Positions 38,049 to 41,646 of a stretch of 41,646 nt of DNA are shown in pieces (the stretch's first letter is position 1; each line of letters starts with the position of its first letter). The stretch is from Natronomicrosphaera sp040876735 (GTDB lineage Bacteria; Planctomycetota; Phycisphaerae; Phycisphaerales; Phycisphaeraceae). Both the position numbers and the translations under genes were made by a program. The stretch is taken from assembly GCA_040876735.1 (NCBI GenBank), contig JBBDPC010000007.1:1-41646 (forward strand), in the 5' to 3' direction. Under the pieces are notes generated by a model. That model was not told the origin of the DNA and did not search any database. It saw nothing but the letters and a program-made list of their open reading frames with translations.

Positions 38049-39344
38049 TCACCGCACGTCCGACCGCAGCGGCGGCGCGTTTTCCCGCGTGGGCATGGGC
38101 GTGTGCAGCGCGTTGTCCGGGTGCGGCCCGGCGAAGTGGTGGTAGTGACGCAGGTCGCGCCGACCGGCGGCCTGCGTGAACGGGAACCGGCCTGACTCGT
38201 GCAGCATCTGGTAGTTCGCCGCGCAATGCGCAAACGCCGCCTCGATGCCCGCCACCGCGTGAACCTCGCTGTCGTTGGACACCGCCGGCTTGATGTGCGC
38301 CGGTGAGATCGTCCGCACCGGCGTCGCCTCGGAGATGCCGTTGACCACCACCGTGTGCTGCCGGGCGACCTCCAGCGTCGCCACCGCCGTCTCCGGGTCC
38401 GGCAGCCCCCGCGCCAGGCGGACGAAACGCTGCACCATCCGCGGCCGCATCTGCCCGTCACGCTTGATCTGCTCGCGCCCGCTCGGCGACTGCACCTCAA
38501 TGCCTTGCATCGTCCACGTGATGCTGCCTCGCTCGCCTTCGATCCGCAGCACCGGCGGGTGATTCTCCGCACACGCGTGCGTCAGCAGCACCAGCAGGTA
38601 CGGCCCCTCCTCCAACGTCACCCGGGCGCTGACCGTGTCGTAGTTCTCAATCGGCGCGGCCCGGTACAACTCCGCCTCCACCGACACCGGCGTCGCCGCG
38701 CTTGCCTCATCCGCTCCCAGCAGAAACAGCGCAATGTTCAGATAATGCGACATCGCATTCTGCACCGGGCTGTCGAGCACCCAGTTCTCCTGCCGCTTCA
38801 TCCGACCGGCCCAGGTGGCGCGGGCGAAGTAGCTTTGCGCCCGAGGCCAGCAGCCGTACAACGACACCCGCCGGATCGGCCCGAACTCGCCGGCGAGCAG
38901 GCGGCGCTTCAACGGCAGCGTCGTCGCGTCGTACACGTCCTGAAAGCCGATGATCGCCGGCAACCCCGCCCGGTCCCGCGCCGCGATCATCCCATCCACC
39001 TCGTCCACCGTCCCCGCCGCCGGCTTCTCGCACAGCACCGCCTTGCCCGCCGCCAGCGCCTGCTCCATGAACGGCCGGTGCAGGTCGATCGGCAGCGGCA
39101 GCCAGACGCCCTCGATCGCATCCACCTGCAACAGCTTCTCGAACGCGTCGAACACCTGCACCCCCCGGCCGCGAAGCTCCGCCACCCGCTCGGCGTGCTG
39201 TTCCACCGCCGGATCGCACACCGCCGCCAGCCGCACCGGCGGAACCAGCTTCTCCTCCAACTCCAGCACCAGGTCCGTCATCGCCCCGGCATAGCCGCCG
39301 ATGCCGGCCACACCGATCACAAATGTCTCGTCCACATCCTTCAT
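38049..39344 (-). CDS. Gfo/Idh/MocA-family oxidoreductase
   Basis: A 431-residue NAD(P)-dependent oxidoreductase. The Rossmann motif is VIGVAGIGGYAG (9-20), followed by AAVCDP, and EKP at 106-108 is the characteristic substrate-binding Lys motif. The C-terminal half is the family's beta-sheet domain (WAGRMKRQENWVLDSPVQNAMSHYLN). Substrates in this family are usually sugars, inositols or their derivatives; none is predictable here. Start ATG 39344 has AAGGAT six nt upstream and places the Rossmann motif correctly; the frame to 39473 adds 43 unrelated residues. It is divergent from the ArsR-methyltransferase gene. Confidence 0.88.
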   Translation of the reverse strand: MKDVDETFVIGVAGIGGYAGAMTDLVLELEEKLVPPVRLAAVCDPAVEQHAERVAELRGRGVQVFDAFEKLLQVDAIEGVWLPLPIDLHRPFMEQALAAGKAVLCEKPAAGTVDEVDGMIAARDRAGLPAIIGFQDVYDATTLPLKRRLLAGEFGPIRRVSLYGCWPRAQSYFARATWAGRMKRQENWVLDSPVQNAMSHYLNIALFLLGADEASAATPVSVEAELYRAAPIENYDTVSARVTLEEGPYLLVLLTHACAENHPPVLRIEGERGSITWTMQGIEVQSPSGREQIKRDGQMRPRMVQRFVRLARGLPDPETAVATLEVARQHTVVVNGISEATPVRTISPAHIKPAVSNDSEVHAVAGIEAAFAHCAANYQMLHESGRFPFTQAAGRRDLRHYHHFAGPHPDNALHTPMPTRENAPPLRSDVR

Positions 39345-39486
39345 GCCATGATCCTTACCCCACCCCGCAAAAACTACCAGAAACGGCCCGATCAGACCCC
39401 ACTGTATCGCCTTCATCCACCCGTGGAAAACCACCCCCCCGCCCACCCCCGCGCCACGCCCGATCCGCCCCATCTCAAAACGACAG

Positions 39487-39515
39487 TTGAATCCCGTGCC
39501 AGCATAGCTTACTAT
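39487..39515 (+). promoter_or_regulatory. Sigma-70-type promoter for the ArsR-methyltransferase gene
   Basis: TTGAAT (39487-39492), 17 nt, TACTAT (39510-39515). A palindrome ATCCGGAT (39518-39525) lies just downstream, around the expected transcription start, and is a candidate operator for the ArsR protein. Leader length would be about ten nucleotides or less. Confidence 0.5.
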
Positions 39516-39531
39516 TCATCCGGATAAAGTG

Positions 39532-40485
39532 ATGATTACCGCCAACCCGCAACCCGAAGCCCTCCTCCGCTGGATGGGCAGCCTCGCCGAGACCACCCGT
39601 TTACGGCTGCTGCGCCTGCTGGAGCAGCACGAATTGGGCGTTTCTGACCTCTGTGACGTGGTGCAGATGCCCCAGTCCACCGTCAGCCGGCACCTCAAGC
39701 TGCTCTCGGACGAGGGCTGGCTGGTCAGCCGGCGGCAGGGCACGACCAACCGCTACCGCATGGTGCTCGACGAACTGGCCCCCGCGCAGCGGAAGCTCTG
39801 GCTGCTCGCCCGGGAGCAGAGCGGCAACTGGCCCGCCACGGAGCAGGACCAGCTTCGCCTCGCCGAGCGACTGCGCCGCAAGCGGGACGACTCGCAGGCC
39901 TTTTTCGAAGGGGCGGCAGGCGAGTGGGACCGGCTACGGTCGGAGCTTTATGGCACGGCGTTCAGCCGGGACGCCCTGCTGGCGCTCGTGCCCGGCGACT
40001 GGGTGGTGGCGGACCTCGGCTGCGGCACCGGGTCGATCACCGCCGACCTGGCGCGTTTCGTGGGGCAGGTGATCGGCGTGGACAACTCGCCGGCCATGCT
40101 CGACGCGGCCCGCCAGCGCACCGCCGGGCAGGACAATGTCGACCTCCGCCAGGGCGATGTGGAAGCCGTGCCGATCGACGACAACGTCTGCGATGCGGTG
40201 ATGCAGGTGCTGGTGCTGACGTACGTGCCCGAGCCGAGGCGGGTGGTGCAGGAGATGCACCGGATTCTCAAGCCCGGGGGGACGGTGGTGGTGGTCGACC
40301 TGCTCAAGCACGACCGGGAGGACTTTCGCCGGCAGATGGGCCAGCAGTCGCTCGGCTTCGAGCCGGCGGGCTTGTGCGAGCTATTGCAGGAGGCAGGTTT
40401 TGACCGTGCCAGTTGCTGGTCGATCCCGCCGGAGGAGAAGGCCCGCGGCCCCGCATTGCTCGTGGGACGGGCACGGAAGATGTGA
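39532..40485 (+). CDS. ArsR-family regulator fused to a SAM-dependent methyltransferase
   Basis: A 317-residue two-domain protein. Residues about 12-78 form an ArsR/SmtB winged helix (ETTRLRLLRLLEQHELGVSDL, QSTVSRHLKLLSDEGWLVSRR). Residues about 125-310 form a class I methyltransferase with DLGCGTGSITADLA (161-174), IGVDNSPAMLDAA and LKPGGTVVVVDLL. Such fusions may sense S-adenosylmethionine or S-adenosylhomocysteine in the methyltransferase pocket rather than methylate DNA-bound targets. The next gene is ahcY, which degrades S-adenosylhomocysteine, and that pairing supports a SahR-like role by analogy. ATG 39532 is chosen over the adjacent GTG 39529. Confidence 0.88.
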   Translation: MITANPQPEALLRWMGSLAETTRLRLLRLLEQHELGVSDLCDVVQMPQSTVSRHLKLLSDEGWLVSRRQGTTNRYRMVLDELAPAQRKLWLLAREQSGNWPATEQDQLRLAERLRRKRDDSQAFFEGAAGEWDRLRSELYGTAFSRDALLALVPGDWVVADLGCGTGSITADLARFVGQVIGVDNSPAMLDAARQRTAGQDNVDLRQGDVEAVPIDDNVCDAVMQVLVLTYVPEPRRVVQEMHRILKPGGTVVVVDLLKHDREDFRRQMGQQSLGFEPAGLCELLQEAGFDRASCWSIPPEEKARGPALLVGRARKM

Positions 40486-40520
40486 AGGTGACGTAGTAGA
40501 CAAATGTATTTGACCACAGA

Positions 40521-40546
40521 GGCAGTGCGACTTCAGTCGCACTGCC
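40521..40546. repeat. Perfect 26-nt palindromic hairpin (CTTCAG-centred) before ahcY
   Basis: GGCAGTGCGACT and AGTCGCACTGCC are 12-nt perfect arms around TC, extended outside by CCAC/GTGG across a short bulge. It is the same design as at 7471-7496 with a different stem. Just upstream, CAAATGTATTTG (40501-40512) is a separate small dyad that could be a regulator site. Confidence 0.75.
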
Positions 40547-40616
40547 GTGGGCGAACGGAAACCAGTTGATTTTCAATCCTCAAAACTCGAATGAAAAATC
40601 GAGGGAGCTTTCAAGT

Positions 40617-41646
<1,030 letters not shown>

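Noticed and set aside
40486..40616. S-adenosylhomocysteine riboswitch upstream of ahcY
   Set aside because: I looked for the conserved core sequence and stem order and did not find it; only a simple palindrome, a small dyad and a short stem over the ribosome-binding site are present.

Overview
The window is a GC-rich, gene-dense bacterial chromosome segment with no rRNA, tRNA, CRISPR, transposase or phage gene that I can see. Its character points to a planctomycete-type organism, most plausibly class Phycisphaerae. The signs are very high G+C, several starts with no ribosome-binding site but a -10-like box just upstream, two sulfatase-fold proteins, a tryparedoxin-like thioredoxin, a non-classical SdhB, Gfo/Idh/MocA and GH4 carbohydrate enzymes, and many dispersed intergenic palindromes. 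This assignment is inference from gene content, not a phylogeny.

Layout. 1-3029 (+): end of moaC, mog/moaB and mobA (molybdenum cofactor), then a TauE/SafE permease and a lone succinate dehydrogenase iron-sulfur subunit. 3476-10116: mixed strands, with an unknown membrane protein carrying HExxH and two CxxC motifs, two short-chain dehydrogenases flanking pyrE, a small lipoprotein, trpG/pabA, gmhA and two hypothetical proteins. 10720-16334 (+): a compact sugar operon of GH4 glycosidase, araB, araD and araA, which should take a glycoside-derived L-arabinose to D-xylulose 5-phosphate. 16390-21923: a YeiB-like membrane protein, a tiny SEC-C protein gene split by two identical one-base shifts, a PbgA/YejM-like five-TM sulfatase-fold protein, a membrane-anchored thioredoxin-like protein, and truA. 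22029-26642 (+): glycosyltransferase, PIG-L deacetylase, sulfatase and MFS permease, a possible glycan or glycoside module.

34585-26654 (-): an Fe-S Rrf2 regulator followed by an ADP-forming acyl-CoA synthetase/GNAT fusion, GTP-PEP carboxykinase, a formate/nitrite channel and a SLC13-type carboxylate transporter. These look like one organic-acid module behind a good promoter (TTGACA, 16 nt, TAGGAT). 34956-36480 (+): an FHA protein, a CbiX/SirB chelatase and a YkgJ-type cysteine-cluster protein. 36844-41646: a secreted PDZ protein, a 58-residue membrane protein, a Gfo/Idh/MocA oxidoreductase (-), an ArsR-methyltransferase fusion and the start of ahcY, suggesting local control of the S-adenosylhomocysteine cycle.

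The most unusual signals are the double +1 shift in the SEC-C gene, the recurring TANNNT box 5-8 nt before start codons, a family of dispersed hairpins with compensatory base changes, repeat sequence translated inside two proteins, and the Rrf2-led organic-acid block. Many start codons were chosen from ribosome-binding or -10-like sequences and are noted where uncertain.
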